Of a stretch of DNA of 64,000 nucleotides, positions 1 through 11,682 are shown piece by piece. Below the pieces are notes generated by a model. It was given only the letters and a program-made list of their open reading frames with translations. It ran no database searches and was not told the origin of the DNA. The stretch lies in contig WELA01006056.1 of NCBI GenBank assembly GCA_009602735.1, positions 317,879-381,878 on the forward strand. Direction: 5' to 3'. The DNA is from Mesotaenium endlicherianum (lineage: Eukaryota; Streptophyta; Zygnematophyceae; Zygnematales; Mesotaeniaceae). A program made the translations under genes and the position numbers. Position 1 is the stretch's first letter. Each line of letters begins with the position of its first letter.

Positions 1-2451
1 GGGGGGGGGGTGAGTAAACGGATGAGAAGCTTTGAGCATGAGCTGATCTGAATGCTTCCTCCCCAACGAGTAAGGCCTGAAGCTGAGGCAACCTCTGAGA
101 GGATCACGCCGCGTGGAATGTGCCACGTCGGTGTCTGCCCGTCGCACGATCACTCTCTCAGCGAGGGGACACCGCAACACTGTCTCTCTCTTTCTCTCCC
201 TGTCTCTCCCTCTCCCTCTCTCTCCCACTCTCTCCCTGCCCGTGTCCTCCCGCTGTCGGCCCCAGGTCGGAGATTGACACCCCCATTTTGCCTTCAACCA
301 CCCTTTTCATCGCGCCATTGCTTGTTTCCCGTCCACTAGACAGGATATTGACGGGAATCAAGCAAGGGGGAGGGAGGGAGGGAGGGAGGGGGGGGGCAGG
401 GGAAAAGGGTGCTTACTGGAGAAGGCCGTGACTGGGGCTGGCTATTTTGAAGCTTCTGGTCCTTCAGGCTCCCTCCAGCTTTCTTTGCCAGGGGGCCTCC
501 CAGTCCAAAATCGAAGTCGAAATTCTGCCCAAGGTCCACCCAATCCCCGGTCAGCTCGATGCCCCCCAGATTGGATGGTGGGGCACAAGTGACATTTGAC
601 AACGAGGTGCTTGCTTCGTATGAAGTGCTAGTTCTTCGAAGCTTGAGAGGTTAATCTTCTGGCATCTACACCAATATGCTTCTCCTCCATACCCCAAATG
701 CCAAGATCCCGCTACCTTTGACACTAGCTGATATAGCCACCTATGCCGTGTAAATTTTGTTCTCACGATTATCAATCGTAGCTGCCCCTTGCTTGTGCTG
801 AGTTTGACATGTTCAATGTTCAAACGGAGAATACTAAAGTACAGCCTCCGTTATGACGGTACATGGTACATGTCAGAGAAAACTGCAGAAAAAAATTGCA
901 AATTTGGTACTTCCTTATGAGCATATGGAACAGAAAATGCGTAAGTTTCCTGACAACGCTATCCATCAGGTTGATCGTCCTTCAGATTAAAAAAGGAGCA
1001 GTTTGTTGGTGTAATTCATCGAAGATTACCTTCATGGGGCTTGCTGCACCCATCAAGTTGTTTGCTTTGACCTGATAGTCCCCCGTGCCCGCCTTTCCAT
1101 AGCTCATCGTTTCCTTATAGAACCACTACCAACTGGCGAGGCAGCCGGTAAGACAGCCGGTAAGGCAGCCGGTAAGACCTGATTGAGAAGTTACTCAAGA
1201 AAGCGTACACCATGCAGCATATGGGGACTCAAAGGCCAGGGATGGACAATCCTCTATATGCTCCTTACTGAAGAAAGCGAGCAGTGCAAGCGTCAATTAA
1301 CCATCCACCAAATTACGGAGCCAGGTAGTAAGTGCTAGACACTCACTTCACGGACTACTTCACGGACCACGGTTGTTACCAGTTGCTGCATCAAAAGCGA
1401 GCTGGCATTAAATAGCTCCGTGGACGGTTGGTTGGATTCACGTACTGTTGTTGCCGGTATTGCCGGTAGAGATTGTTGCCGGTTGCTGGTGCTGCTGCAT
1501 GTAGGCCCCGGACCGACTCGAACCGCTCGATATCGATCGACATCGCCGCATCTTGCTCCCCAGGCTGCCCAAGAATGCCGGCCAGGCTGCCCAAAGCTGC
1601 CAGCCAACTGTTCGCGGTCGACTTAATGGATGCTAACGGGGTTTGGCTGGGTGGTTGCTTGTCGGTTGAAGGTTGAAAGAGTTGACAATAGTCACCACAT
1701 TAATCAGGGTCAACATCCTTCCGCCAAGCAATGTCAATCACGTGTCAAAGATGATAGCAGGTTCGTCGTACATACGCTATTCTGGGCTTTCTTGTCCTTT
1801 TAAAATGCAGAACATTGGTGAGCAGGTGTCAACGAGCAGATCAGAGGATACTATAGCAAGGCTAACTGGGGAGCCCTTATGCATCAGTGATTGTAGCTTT
1901 CCTAAACTAAAGGTTAATCATCAATAGAAATGCTATTTCACTGCACGTGATTTGTGCAAATCACTCTAGCAATCGAGAAAAGTAATGTGTTGCTTAATTT
2001 AGCACCCAAAGTAGTGCGGTTAAGTGCCTTGACAATAGCATTTTAATCATATGCTTTACTTTTTCTTCGACTTGATTTGGCCTACTTAATGTAGCAAGAG
2101 TTCAAAACTCGTCATATCATTGAGGTAACAAGTACATTGTGTTATGTTTGTGAGGTCCACAAAAGGGCTCTTCTTATAAGGCTTACAAAATGAAAGTAGT
2201 ACTCTTTAAACAATTTTGCCCCAATTTGTATTGGCATCATGCTTTGGCTTCGCCGGAAGGTGACAAGTCAAACATCTCAACATGTGACATGTCAAGAATG
2301 GATTCAAGCGAACTAACTCAAAAAACATCTTCTCTCTCGGACACGACCAACGCTACAAGCTACTACCGTTTTCACTACCGCTACACCTCTCCAGGCTTTT
2401 AAAAATATCTCATCTACATTCCTCCCACCAAACATCTGAACTTTCACACCC
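1..2451. other. Gene-poor left end with simple repeats
   Basis: I see no convincing gene here. The window opens on a run of G, a CT-rich tract lies at about 181-236 and a GGGA-type purine tract at about 364-400. A 12-13 bp unit reading gcagccggtaag occurs three times in tandem at 1141-1177. The short open frames lack family motifs and consistent splice borders. The 5' exons of the plus-strand MIP2-like gene could in principle lie here or beyond the window, but none was found. Confidence 0.6.
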
Positions 2452-3480
2452 TCAGGAAGTTGCCAGAGTAAATGAGGCCACAAGCGGAAACCCGTCAGAT
2501 GTCGCCCCCTGGTCGTACTGGGGCTCTTGCCACGAGGTGCACACTAGACTCTGGGAGGCAAGGATGTACCCGGCCCCGGGGTCCCGGTCTTCTGGGCTTT
2601 TGTACGGGCCAAACGTGGAGACCCTCGTGTCGTACAAGCCGGCCGAGAGCAGAGCCTCATACGCGGGCGTGAGCGGCGAGACATTAAAATCGCCTCCGAG
2701 CACGAGAGCCGTTCTCACAGCGTTGCTACCGCTAGATTCGTCGGTAGTGTTCGGCAAGGACGCGTCGAGGGCGGCGTCGGAGGGCGCGCTCGAGCTGGCG
2801 CCGTGCACGAGCTCCGACACGCGCTCTGCCTGCTCCGCCACGTCGCGCGCCTCGTCGCCAAAGTGCGCGTTCATGACGTGCAGCTCGCCGCCGTCCATGC
2901 GGATGACGGCGTGCTGGAAGCACGCGTTCTCGCCAGCTGGCGAGGGCAGCACCTCGAAGCCCGAGGTGGCAAAGGGGTAGACGGACAGGATTGCGCATCC
3001 CCACGTGCCCGCGCGCGTGGGGGGGTTGTACAAGCTGTGCATGCCCAGCCACGTGCTCAGGAAGTCCACCTGGCAAGAGCACGCATGTGGCGCCGACGCG
3101 GCGAGGTTAGAGAACCCAGGCGCGTGCACGGCAGCCCAGCAATGCCCCCCACGCCCATGGTGGAAGGGTGTGGGCTCAGGCTCAGGCTTAGGGATTACAG
3201 TCAGAAGTCAAGTTTCAGGCTAAGCAGCAAAGCACCTGGCTGCTCACTGAAAAGGCATGTACGTCACAGGAGGAAATGTCACCGTTACCAGAGGGCCATG
3301 CACTTGCAGACCCAGAAACAAGAGGGTTGGACGGGGGTTTGGAGTGATAAGGGGAAAATAAGGGGACAGCAGGCCCCGATGTGGCTGAGAGCTGACGGTG
3401 TTTGGGGGGGGGAAATTGTGGTTGGTCGTACCAGGTCCAGGTTGCCGTGCACGATATGCATGAGGTCCGTCTCTTGCAGC
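2452..3480 (-). CDS. CWH43-like endonuclease/exonuclease/phosphatase-fold protein, 3' exons
   Basis: Two minus-strand exons are well supported. Exon 3480-3432 encodes LQETDLMHIVHGNLDL and has a CAG acceptor and a GT donor. Exon 3069-2452 follows in phase and encodes about 205 residues, from VDFLSTWLGMHSLYNPPTR to a TGA stop. The motifs LQETD, GNxDL, the LGMxSxYxPPTRxGTxG stretch, NAHFG and LGGDFN match the EEP-fold C-terminal domain of CWH43/PGAP2-interacting proteins, which act in GPI-anchor lipid remodelling in the ER. That assignment rests on family knowledge. The usual EEP closing SDH reads SDG here (rc of about 2482-2490). The N-terminal multi-membrane half of CWH43 was not found; the first exon found starts in phase 1, so at least one upstream exon is missing from this model. 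A free-standing EEP protein is the alternative. Confidence 0.72.
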
Positions 3481-3726
3481 CTGCAAGCAGACAATTGCGT
3501 CAACACGTGACGGCACAGCACGGCCTCGCCACCCCTCAGTCATTCTCACGCACCCTCCCCCGAGACAGTCCCCCACACAGCCGCTGATTTGCACCTCGCA
3601 CCAGAGGAGCCTCAGCTAGCTGGGAAGCGGGAGGGCTCCTGGGTGAGCCAAGCGGCGCCACCGTAGCCGGACAGCACGCGATGCCCGTGATCGAGGGCCT
3701 GGAACTCGCGGAACACAGCCGTGTGC

Positions 3727-3840
3727 AACACACACACACACACACACACACATACATCATATGCACACGTACACACGTACAAAAATGCATACATACACAT
3801 ACTCACGCATGCGAGTGCACGCACACACGCACTTACAGCA
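3727..3840. repeat. CA/TG microsatellite
   Basis: A pure (CA)n run of about 12 units near 3728-3752 grades into imperfect CACA/CATA sequence to about 3835. It lies upstream of the CWH43-like exons on the minus strand. Open frames that cross it are low-complexity artefacts. Confidence 0.9.
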
Positions 3841-4230
3841 GCAGCAGTGGCAGCGGCAGCCTGCCATGGCTGTGAGCAAGAGGCGCACGCGGAGTGTAAG
3901 ATCGCTTCGAGCAGCTTCTTAGAGCACATCAAGCATGCGCACAGCCAGCACTGTTGGCGTTGTATGCCTCTCTCTTAATCTCTCCACCGGAACGGACTAT
4001 CAGACAGCACAGCACATTTCAGGCTGGCGCCGGCAAAGGCCAGCCGCCGGGGGTTTTTTAATCGCCAGCTGTCCCACGCTGCAGAGCGTATGAGAGGAGA
4101 GGCGCAGTGTGGTCTGAGATATCCCTGTGGTCTTGACCAACAAGCTTCTTGGGGTGCTCTCTGCGCCACTCCCCCAGAGCTGCTAGCCCGGGCGGCGCAT
4201 CCGGAGGCAGGAGGCTGGCCCCTGGCCTAG

Positions 4231-5811
4231 AAAATGGGAACCCAATGTGGAGCAGTTGGAGCCAACCCTCTGGCGGCAGCTCAACGAGCGGGGGAGAAGG
4301 CTCGGGAGGAGGGACCGGGGGAGAGGGGCGGAGGAGGCGAAAAGAGGGGGGTGAAGGAGGACGTCTCTGGAGATGAGGGGGATGAGGATTGGGGATGGGG
4401 GACGGGAAACGAGCAGGCGGCTGATGCGAAGAAGAAGGAGGAGGAGGAAGGGTGGGGCGATGCTTGGGATGATTGGGGTGCAGAGGAGCACGGGAGCAGC
4501 ACCAGCGCGCGGGAGCGGGAGAGGGCGGGGGCGAGCGATGACGACGGCGGTGGTGGCGGCAGCGGGCCTGCAAGGGAGGATAAGGCGTGGGGGAAGGAGA
4601 AGAAGCTGTTCGACGTGCGAGCGGTGGTGGACTCCATGCACGCTTGCTGGCTGCTGGTCCTGCAGGAGCTGGTCCGTCTGGGAGAGGACAGCGAGGTCCT
4701 GAGACTCTTGGACCGCGCGTGCTTCAACCTGCAGACTTCTGCCACTTCCGCTGGTAGCTCAGCTCCTGGTCCCCCACCCCCTGGCGTCGGCGCCGGCCCC
4801 GTCACAAAGCGGGCCCTGGTGACAGAAGCCGAAGCCCGCGCGATGCTGCTGGGCGGTATGAGGCAGCACGAGGGCGAGGGCTCCAGTAGTGAGCTCAGGC
4901 AGGGCGAGCTCAGGCACGGCCTGCAGGGGCGGGCGGTGATTGCGGCCAAGATTGCGCTGCTGCTGCCGTACCCGAGCGTGCAGGTGGACGCGCTGCGGGC
5001 GCTGGCGCAGAGCATAAAGGCTGCCGAGAGGAGCCCTGCGGCGTCGCTATTCCGTGCCGGCGCGAGCGAGGCAGATCTTGAGGAGGAGGACGACGAGGAC
5101 GAGGAGGAGCGGCAGCGGCAGCGTGCTGGCGGCGATGAGGTGGCGCCCAAGGCCGAGGCGGGACTCGACGAGGAGCTCCTGCTGCTGGTGCTTGCGTCCG
5201 GCATCCTGCTCCTACCTGCGATCGGGCGGGACAGCACGTTTGGACCCCTCCTGCGAGTCCTCTGCGCGGTCGTAGGCCCCCTTGCGCGCCGCTTGGAGGA
5301 GCACAGCGCCGCCCAGGCCTCCAGGAAGAACAACAGCCAGCCCGGGGGCGCCATGTGGAGCCTTTGGGGGATGGCCAAGCAGACGCCGGAGCTGGCTGCC
5401 CTTGGGAGGAATGTCAGGCAGGCTGCAGCCGGCAACCTCCTGCCAAAGGCGGCGGCGGCGCCGTCGGCGGCGGCCGCTACTGCCCCGCCCTTTTTTGCTC
5501 TGGCGTTCCCTTCGCTCGTGGCTTCGCTCGCGGTCGCTCACCAGTTCAGCCTCGCTGGCCGCCTCGTCTCGCGCCACCAGAGGGCCCCGCAGCAGACCCT
5601 CAGCATCTGGAGCTCAGGCGACACCTCACTGAAGGGCTTCATCGATCAGCAAGTGAGGCAAATACAGTCCGGGGAGCCGCTCTGGGACCAAGCGCTGGTG
5701 GGAGGTGCAGATCTGATGCTCTCGCACCTGCAAGGCAGCCTGGGCCTGCTTCACGCCCGCTTGAGACCTCTCACGGAGTGTGCTTTTAAGACACTCATCG
5801 AGGACCAGTAA
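4231..5811 (+). CDS. MIP2/NBAS (Sec39-domain) C-terminal region
   Basis: A continuous 525-codon reading frame ends at TAA 5809-5811. Residues 1-130 are acidic and low-complexity with repeated DDWG/EDWGWG. A helical region follows (FDVRAVVDSMHACWLLVLQELVRL), then LLLPYPSVQVDALRAL, a Glu/Asp tract, LLLLVLASGILL and a conserved tail beginning FALAFPSLVASLAVAHQFSL. This order matches the C-terminus of plant MAG2-interacting protein 2 / animal NBAS, the Sec39-like subunit of the Dsl1/NRZ tether for Golgi-to-ER vesicles. Family members are about 2000 residues or more, so only the last quarter is present. A TAG directly precedes the AAAATGGG start, so 4231 may be the exon side of a tag acceptor rather than a true start codon. 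No upstream exons were found, and the opposite-strand CWH43-like gene lies just upstream. Confidence 0.75.
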   Translation, partial: KMGTQCGAVGANPLAAAQRAGEKAREEGPGERGGGGEKRGVKEDVSGDEGDEDWGWGTGNEQAADAKKKEEEEGWGDAWDDWGAEEHGSSTSARERERAGASDDDGGGGGSGPAREDKAWGKEKKLFDVRAVVDSMHACWLLVLQELVRLGEDSEVLRLLDRACFNLQTSATSAGSSAPGPPPPGVGAGPVTKRALVTEAEARAMLLGGMRQHEGEGSSSELRQGELRHGLQGRAVIAAKIALLLPYPSVQVDALRALAQSIKAAERSPAASLFRAGASEADLEEEDDEDEEERQRQRAGGDEVAPKAEAGLDEELLLLVLASGILLLPAIGRDSTFGPLLRVLCAVVGPLARRLEEHSAAQASRKNNSQPGGAMWSLWGMAKQTPELAALGRNVRQAAAGNLLPKAAAAPSAAAATAPPFFALAFPSLVASLAVAHQFSLAGRLVSRHQRAPQQTLSIWSSGDTSLKGFIDQQVRQIQSGEPLWDQALVGGADLMLSHLQGSLGLLHARLRPLTECAFKTLIEDQ

Positions 5812-7297
5812 TCAGCAGCTTCTGTCCATAGTGTGCATCCTAGAAAGGTAGCAGCTTCCCTGTTGTCTGTTTATTCACTACCGTGTACATAATATTTTGT
5901 AGTGATAATCACATGCTTTGCATCTGCTTGTCTTGCGGGCCTACTCTTGAAGGATGAGCTCTCTCTGTACGCATAGGTATGAATGTGGTGAAGGTAATGG
6001 CTGCTTGTCCTTCATGAATCGATTTGAAACATCCGATGGTGTCGTATAAAAATTAGCCAAGAGAGTACTGGCGTATGGTCAATGCTCGGTGTAATCTGCT
6101 CTGCACGACAATTGAACCGACATTGTGATGAGCATGGATACGTACTTTCAGGTTTCATTCTAGAAAGGTCATGTAAACTGCCGGTTCCCTAGTTGACACA
6201 TATTTGTTGGGCTGTGAGCACTAAGAATGATCTTGCTCCAAGATTGAAATACAGACAGCAGAACAAATAGATCGTACCAACGGAGGAACTGTCGCGATTA
6301 AATAGCCTTCATGGATGTTTCTAGTAAAAAAGTTGTGCAATTATGTGGATTGCATGAAGCTCTCTGTGCTGCTCTTCCTACATGCACGCTTAAATGCTGC
6401 ACATCATCATATTGCCTTTTCCTCCTTCTTCCCGTACCTGGGTCGTACTAGTGGGTTATATTGGCAGTGTTACGATGCAAGTTCAAGAATCAATTCAATA
6501 AATATATTGTACTATTCAAAGGTCGTCATGTAAAGATGTGTGAAAGTACACATAATTTTCCTCCATCGGCACAAATGTGAACACCTTTTCCTATTATTCT
6601 GTGTCTTTGAACAAAGTTACAGGAATGGACAGGATAGGACACAACGAAAGAAAGTGAATGCCAGGTAATGGAGGACAAACCGAGTGACCGTCAGGTGGCC
6701 CACAGTCTAGCAGAGAAGTTGGCATGTTGAAGTGACTGAGGTGGTGACAATGCTTAAGGTGCATGAAGTGTGCGCATTTCAACATGCGCAGGTCCAAACT
6801 GCATGTGCACTCAGGTTTTAGGCTATATATGATTGTAGAAAGATTAGATCTTAGTTTTCAGCAAGCAAGACTACTGAGATACTGACACAGAATTGTGCCA
6901 CCATAACTCGCCGTGCTTGGATGACCTGGAGCATCATCCAGCAGTGCATACCTTGCCAGCTTTTACACACTTCACACGAAATGCACATATAGCCCTCATG
7001 AGCAGGATATGTGCACTTCTCATCAATGCAGAGTTGATCCAATTTCGTACGACGTACACCTTTAGGGGGGCATATGAGTCCATTACCATACATGTGGTAG
7101 CACCGTGAACACAAAAGAACTTGCACCTTGATCCACGTCAGCTCTCACTTCGAATTCTTTCTAAGCTCGTACATCAGTAGATTCACTTTAGTAGAATGTA
7201 ATTGGTATTATTTTTTACTACTTTGCAGCACGTATCAGTTCTTTCTACATGCTGCTTACAGCCACCTCCTAGGCGGCCTTCCAAGCTCACCCTTCCC
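5812..7297. other. Convergent intergenic region
   Basis: The interval lies between the 3' ends of the MIP2-like gene (plus) and the GNL2 gene (minus), so both 3' UTRs and polyadenylation sites should be in it. AT content rises compared with the flanking exons. A Cys-containing minus-strand open frame at 6851-7126 has no clear start or splice context and is not called. Confidence 0.6.
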
Positions 7298-10215
7298 TTA
7301 CACTCTCCCGCCCTTCTTCCTCTTCTTCCCGCTCTCGGGCACGTCTGGCACAACAAGAGGTGCCCTCGACTCTCGCTTCCTCTTGTCCCCGCTCCACCCT
7401 CTCCTCCTCTCCACAGCCTTCACGCTCTGCAGCTCTTTCTCCAGAGCTCTTGCTTTCTTGCCGCTAATCCCCGCCTTGCTGGCGGATTCTGCAGTCCCCT
7501 TGACAGGGGTGTGGTCAGCCCCGGGGGAGGGAGCAGGAGCAGAAGCGGGCGTGGGGGTGCTGGCAGGAGGGGGAGCCTCGGGAGCTCCAATCTGCTCTTG
7601 CACGCTCCTCAGCGCCTCCTCCCACGTCAGCTCCTCGTCCGCAGCCTCCTCGACCCGCTTCCGCTTGCCACCTGCCTTCTCCTTCTTCAGCTCTGACGCC
7701 TTCACCTTCAAGCGCTTCGTCGGAGGGGCCTCTTCGTCCTCCTCTGATTTCAACTCCCCGCCCTCTTCCTCCTCGTCCTCTCCTGCCTCTCCATTCCCAG
7801 CTTCCGCACCGGCATCCTCTCCCTCCTCATCCCCCTCCTCATCGTCATCATCATCTTCCGCATCTTCGTCCTCCTCTTCCTCCGCCGCTCCCTCGTCCTC
7901 GTCGTCGCCGCCTCTCTCGTCCTCCTCGATGAAGTAGTCCTTCTGCACGGGCGCCTTCACCCTCTGGTGTTTCGCGACCACCTGCGCCATGAGCTGCTCC
8001 GCCGCCTTGTTGGCCTCGTCCACGAGTGCGTGCTGGCTCCCCTCCTCGCGCGCCACAGGGGACGCATCCGCGCCCTTCTCCTTCTTCGCGGCATCGCCCG
8101 CCGCATCGTCTGCCGACGGGGGGGGTGTGAAGAAGGGGATCTTGCCGCGCTGCCAGTCTTGGAGCACCATCTTGGCTGCCGTGTTGAGGTCTGGCTCTCC
8201 TCCCTGGGTGTTTGGTGCGCACGCAGAGGAGGCCAAGGAGCACCAGCACGCAGCGTCAGAGGAAAGAAGCAGCCTCAACTTCGGCCACAGGCCACGGCAC
8301 CGGCTCAAGTGACACCTCCAGCGGAGAAGTGAGCACTTGCGAGGCACGAGCTCACAGGATCTCAGTCGCGCTGCGCTCCTCAGGGCCGAGCTCTCAGAGC
8401 CCCCTCTAAAGCTGGAAGGCGCAGAGAGTCGCAACTCCAGGAGGTGGGAGAAGGAAAAAGCAGCAGCAGCAGAAGCGAAAGAATAAGAAGGAGAAGAAGA
8501 AGCAGCAGCCCCACTGCATGTACCTCAGGGCTCATCCCCGCCAAGCCATGTGCCCTTCTCCATCCAGCACACACAAATCACGTGAGACTGCCAGCAGGCC
8601 ACGTCTCAGGAGCGAATTGTCCTGGGCAAGGGGCTCGCAGGCAGGGCCCACGACGCTGTCAGGAAAGAAGAGCTAGCCCCCCTGGCACTCCAGGCAGGGC
8701 AGCAAGCCCTTCTGAGAGGAGCGCATGTTCCTCCAACGACAGTCGGTAATCAGATGCAATCTCAAAACACGGGGCGATGGCGAGCAGCAGCAAGCAGTAG
8801 GCAGTGGGCAGGGGGCATGCGGGCGGTTACCAGCAGCGAGAGCGGCTGGCCCTTACCCGCAGGAGCTTGCCGGCGTGCTTGGCCAGCTTCGTCAGAAAGT
8901 CGGTCGCGTCCTCCCTGCCACTCACGCACATCCCATCACATTACACGTTCCCCACCCACTGGCGTGAGACACACCGACGGATCTCTGAGACGTTGCTCCC
9001 AGCCGCTCCATTTGCCTGGGGGCCAACTTGACGCACGCAGCAGCCCCAAAGCAAGCAAGCTCGCTTGCTCACTCACTCCCTCCCTGCACTGCTAGCGTCC
9101 ATCTGGAGGGGAGGCACCTCAGGGCTCATCGAGCGCCACTGCCCGTCCTTGCCCTCCCTCATGGCTGCCGCCAGGGGCGTGGAGAGGCAGCAGCAACAGC
9201 AACAGCAGCAGCAGCAGCAACAGGCAGGATGAGGAGGAGGGGAGGGCTGACCAGTCCTGGATGTGGTAGGCGCGCGTGAGGTACTCCTTCTTCACGCGCC
9301 GCAGCACCTCGTCCACGTGGCCCGACGCGTCCTCCAGGTTCGCCACCCTCACCTGCGCACATCCCCCCCCAGCGCCCCATGCTCCGTAGATCCAGTCAGT
9401 CATCATCCACCCAGCTGGCGGAGAGAGAGTTGCCGTGGCAGCAGCACATGCCCTGAGCCCAACTGATGAGCCGCCAATGGCCCACACGGGCCCACAATGA
9501 GCCGGCCGGCCAGCCAGCCAGCCAGTTTGTCACCAGGCAGGCAGGCACGCAGGCAGGCAGGGCAGGCAGGGCGGGCAGCGGAACACGTACCACGCCCTTG
9601 AGGACGATGTCGGTGTCCGTGTCCTGGTGCGTGCTGTGGTGCGACACCACCCCGGGGCAGTCGATGAGGAAGATGCGCTTCATCAGCGTGATGTACTGCC
9701 ACACCTTCGTCTCCCCTGGGATGGGCGCCACCTTGCACACCTGCGCCCACCCGCGCCCGCCCACCCAGCAGACACAATAGACACACACGAGCAGAGCAGA
9801 CGTGAGTGCAGTCCCCTGAGAGCGTATGGCCTGGCCATCATGGAAGCACCAAGAGGATTCATCGGCCCTTTCATCAGTATCCTTGCCAGGTGGGCAGATG
9901 TTAATTGCACTCTGGAGAGTGCAGCTGCAGCGCTGGTGTCCAGCAGCACGCGCTCACGACCTGGCCCATCCTGTGTGTTCATCGTCGCCGAAGTGCACTG
10001 ACTGCAACGCCCGTGCCTCTCCCTGGACGCTGCTGCTGCGGTTGCCAGTGAGGGGTGGTGAAAGGCGCGCCCCGCAAGGTGCACGAGCCGCCATCGCAAC
10101 AAGCCAACAATGGTGACACCTGGTAGACCTGCCCGCCTCTCGCACTGCTGCCTGCCAGCGAGTCCAGGCTCATCGGCCGCCGCGTCCTCCTGAGCTGCCA
10201 AGGCCGGGGAAGCTG

Positions 10216-10246
<31 letters not shown>

Positions 10247-10581
10247 ATCCCCTCTGATGCTGATGGTGATGATGATCCAAGGCCAGCCCAAGAAGGAGCA
10301 GAGCAGAAAAGAAGAAAAACAGAGGAGGCTGGCATAGGCCTAAGCACAGGCCCAGGCACACAGGTGGCACAATGCACCACCAGGGCTAAGGGGAGGGCAG
10401 GGCATGACAGATGGCAGCAGGCAGGCAGGCAAGAGAAGGGCGGAGAGTGAACCTTTTTGGTGCGCAGCGTGTTGATGACGGACGACTTGCCCACGTTGGG
10501 GTACCCGATGAAGCCCACGGAGATGGCCTGCTTGTCGCTCTTCAAGCGCGCCAGCTGGCGCAGCAGGGACAGCAGGGAGCC
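7298..10581 (-). CDS. NUG2: Nucleolar GTP-binding protein 2 (NUG2/GNL2), five 3' exons
   Basis: Exons on the minus strand are 10581-10453, 9740-9591, 9352-9252, 8914-8857 and 8203-7298, all with GT-AG borders and matching phases. The first holds the G1 loop in [17 protein letters not shown], preceded by [10 protein letters not shown]. The second carries PGETKVWQY (G2) and LIDCPGVV (G3). The third carries the [11 protein letters not shown] helix and HIQDW, the fourth the [16 protein letters not shown] stretch, and the fifth the diagnostic [20 protein letters not shown] followed by GKIPFF and a long acidic/basic nucleolar tail of about 250 residues. This is a circularly permuted YlqF/YawG-family GTPase that acts in 60S ribosome assembly and export. 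The N-terminal NGP1NT domain and the G4 NKxD motif, expected in upstream exons, are absent; single n bases and a 43-G run interrupt the sequence just upstream. Confidence 0.93.
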
Positions 10582-10820
10582 CTGTATGCCGGCCCGCCGC
10601 CCGCCCAGGAGGCACGCGTGAGGACCAAACCCCCCAACAAAAGCCCCCATGGGATCCACACACGCTGCTTGCTCCATGTCCACGCCCCCCCCAGATGGGC
10701 AGACGGAGCCAGCAGATAGTGTGTGCACATCCCTCTCTCCGCCCCGCCCTTCCCACCGGTCTCTCTCGCTCGCTCTCCTCTTTTCTGCCCTGCCTGGCCA
10801 GTAGGAGCAGCTACCTGACC

Positions 10821-10993
10821 NAGGTAGGCAGAAGAGGGCGGGCGAAATCGGAATGCTAGCCGAGAACGTTGACCCGCATCAGAAATGACAATGCGACTTC
10901 TTGTCTTTGTGATTCTGTTTGCGTTTACAGGCAGGCGTGGAGAAGGAGCAGAAGGGGGGACGTACAACCCAGCGAGGGCTTTGGGTGGGGGAN

Positions 10994-11036
<43 letters not shown>
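10821..11036. other. Assembly scars: isolated n bases and long poly-G
   Basis: Single ambiguous bases occur at 10821 and 10993. The second is followed by an unbroken G run to about 11036. The scars lie exactly where the N-terminal exons of GNL2 should begin, so sequence has probably been lost or misjoined here. Confidence 0.8.
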
Positions 11037-11037
<1 letters not shown>

Positions 11038-11682
11038 GTCAAGAATTGAAGCAAGGAGAAAGTGACGTCACATGCAAGGAGGCACTTTCAGCTGGCAGTA
11101 ACCCCATACAGGGAGCTCCACCGCTCTAAGAGGAGGGCCGTTGAACAGAGCACGCACGTGCAGCAGCCAGGAGGAGCAACAGCCAGAGTAGCTCAAGGCC
11201 AGCTCCCCCTCGGCCCCTCCCCCCCTCCTTGAGGAAGTTGCAGCTGCCCCCGCCCCTCCCCTTGCGCTTCCTGCTTGGAGAGGGGGAGGGGAAAGCTTGT
11301 CGCACTGCCGCCGCAGCAAGTAGGCTTTGCATACTTTGTCCTCGGGGGAGCCACTAACTGCAAGTATCGTAAGACTCCCTGGCTTGTGGGATACGGGTTT
11401 GCACACTGAAGACCCGTTTACTATTAACAAGCCACTTCCAGGATGTGTTAGCACATGCAGCACTGCGGAGTCAGTCACCAGCACGCAGCAACGCGGTTCC
11501 ATGTGTCGCGAGGAGTGTGCGCACCAGGGCAGCGTGGGGGGGGAGAGAGGAAGGCGTGGGGGTGGGGGGAGCGAGCTGAGATGTTGGATGTACGTAGATA
11601 TATACATATCTACATGAGCCTGTCTAGAAGCAAGGGGACAGGCGTCCTGTCGCCCAGCAAGTGCCGGGCGGCTGGGGCTGAC

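Noticed and set aside
4281-5435. 384-codon minus-strand Ser-rich frame opposite the MIP2-like exon
   Set aside because: It is the antisense shadow of a GC-rich coding exon; the plus-strand frame carries recognisable Sec39-family motifs.
6851-7126. Minus-strand Cys-rich frame with CxxC-like pairs
   Set aside because: No good start, no splice context, no family motif; it lies in a convergent 3' UTR interval and Cys spacing does not match a known zinc finger.
10542-11054. Pro-rich minus-strand frame through the poly-G run
   Set aside because: The proline stretch is only the complement of the poly-G/n scar, an assembly feature rather than coding sequence.
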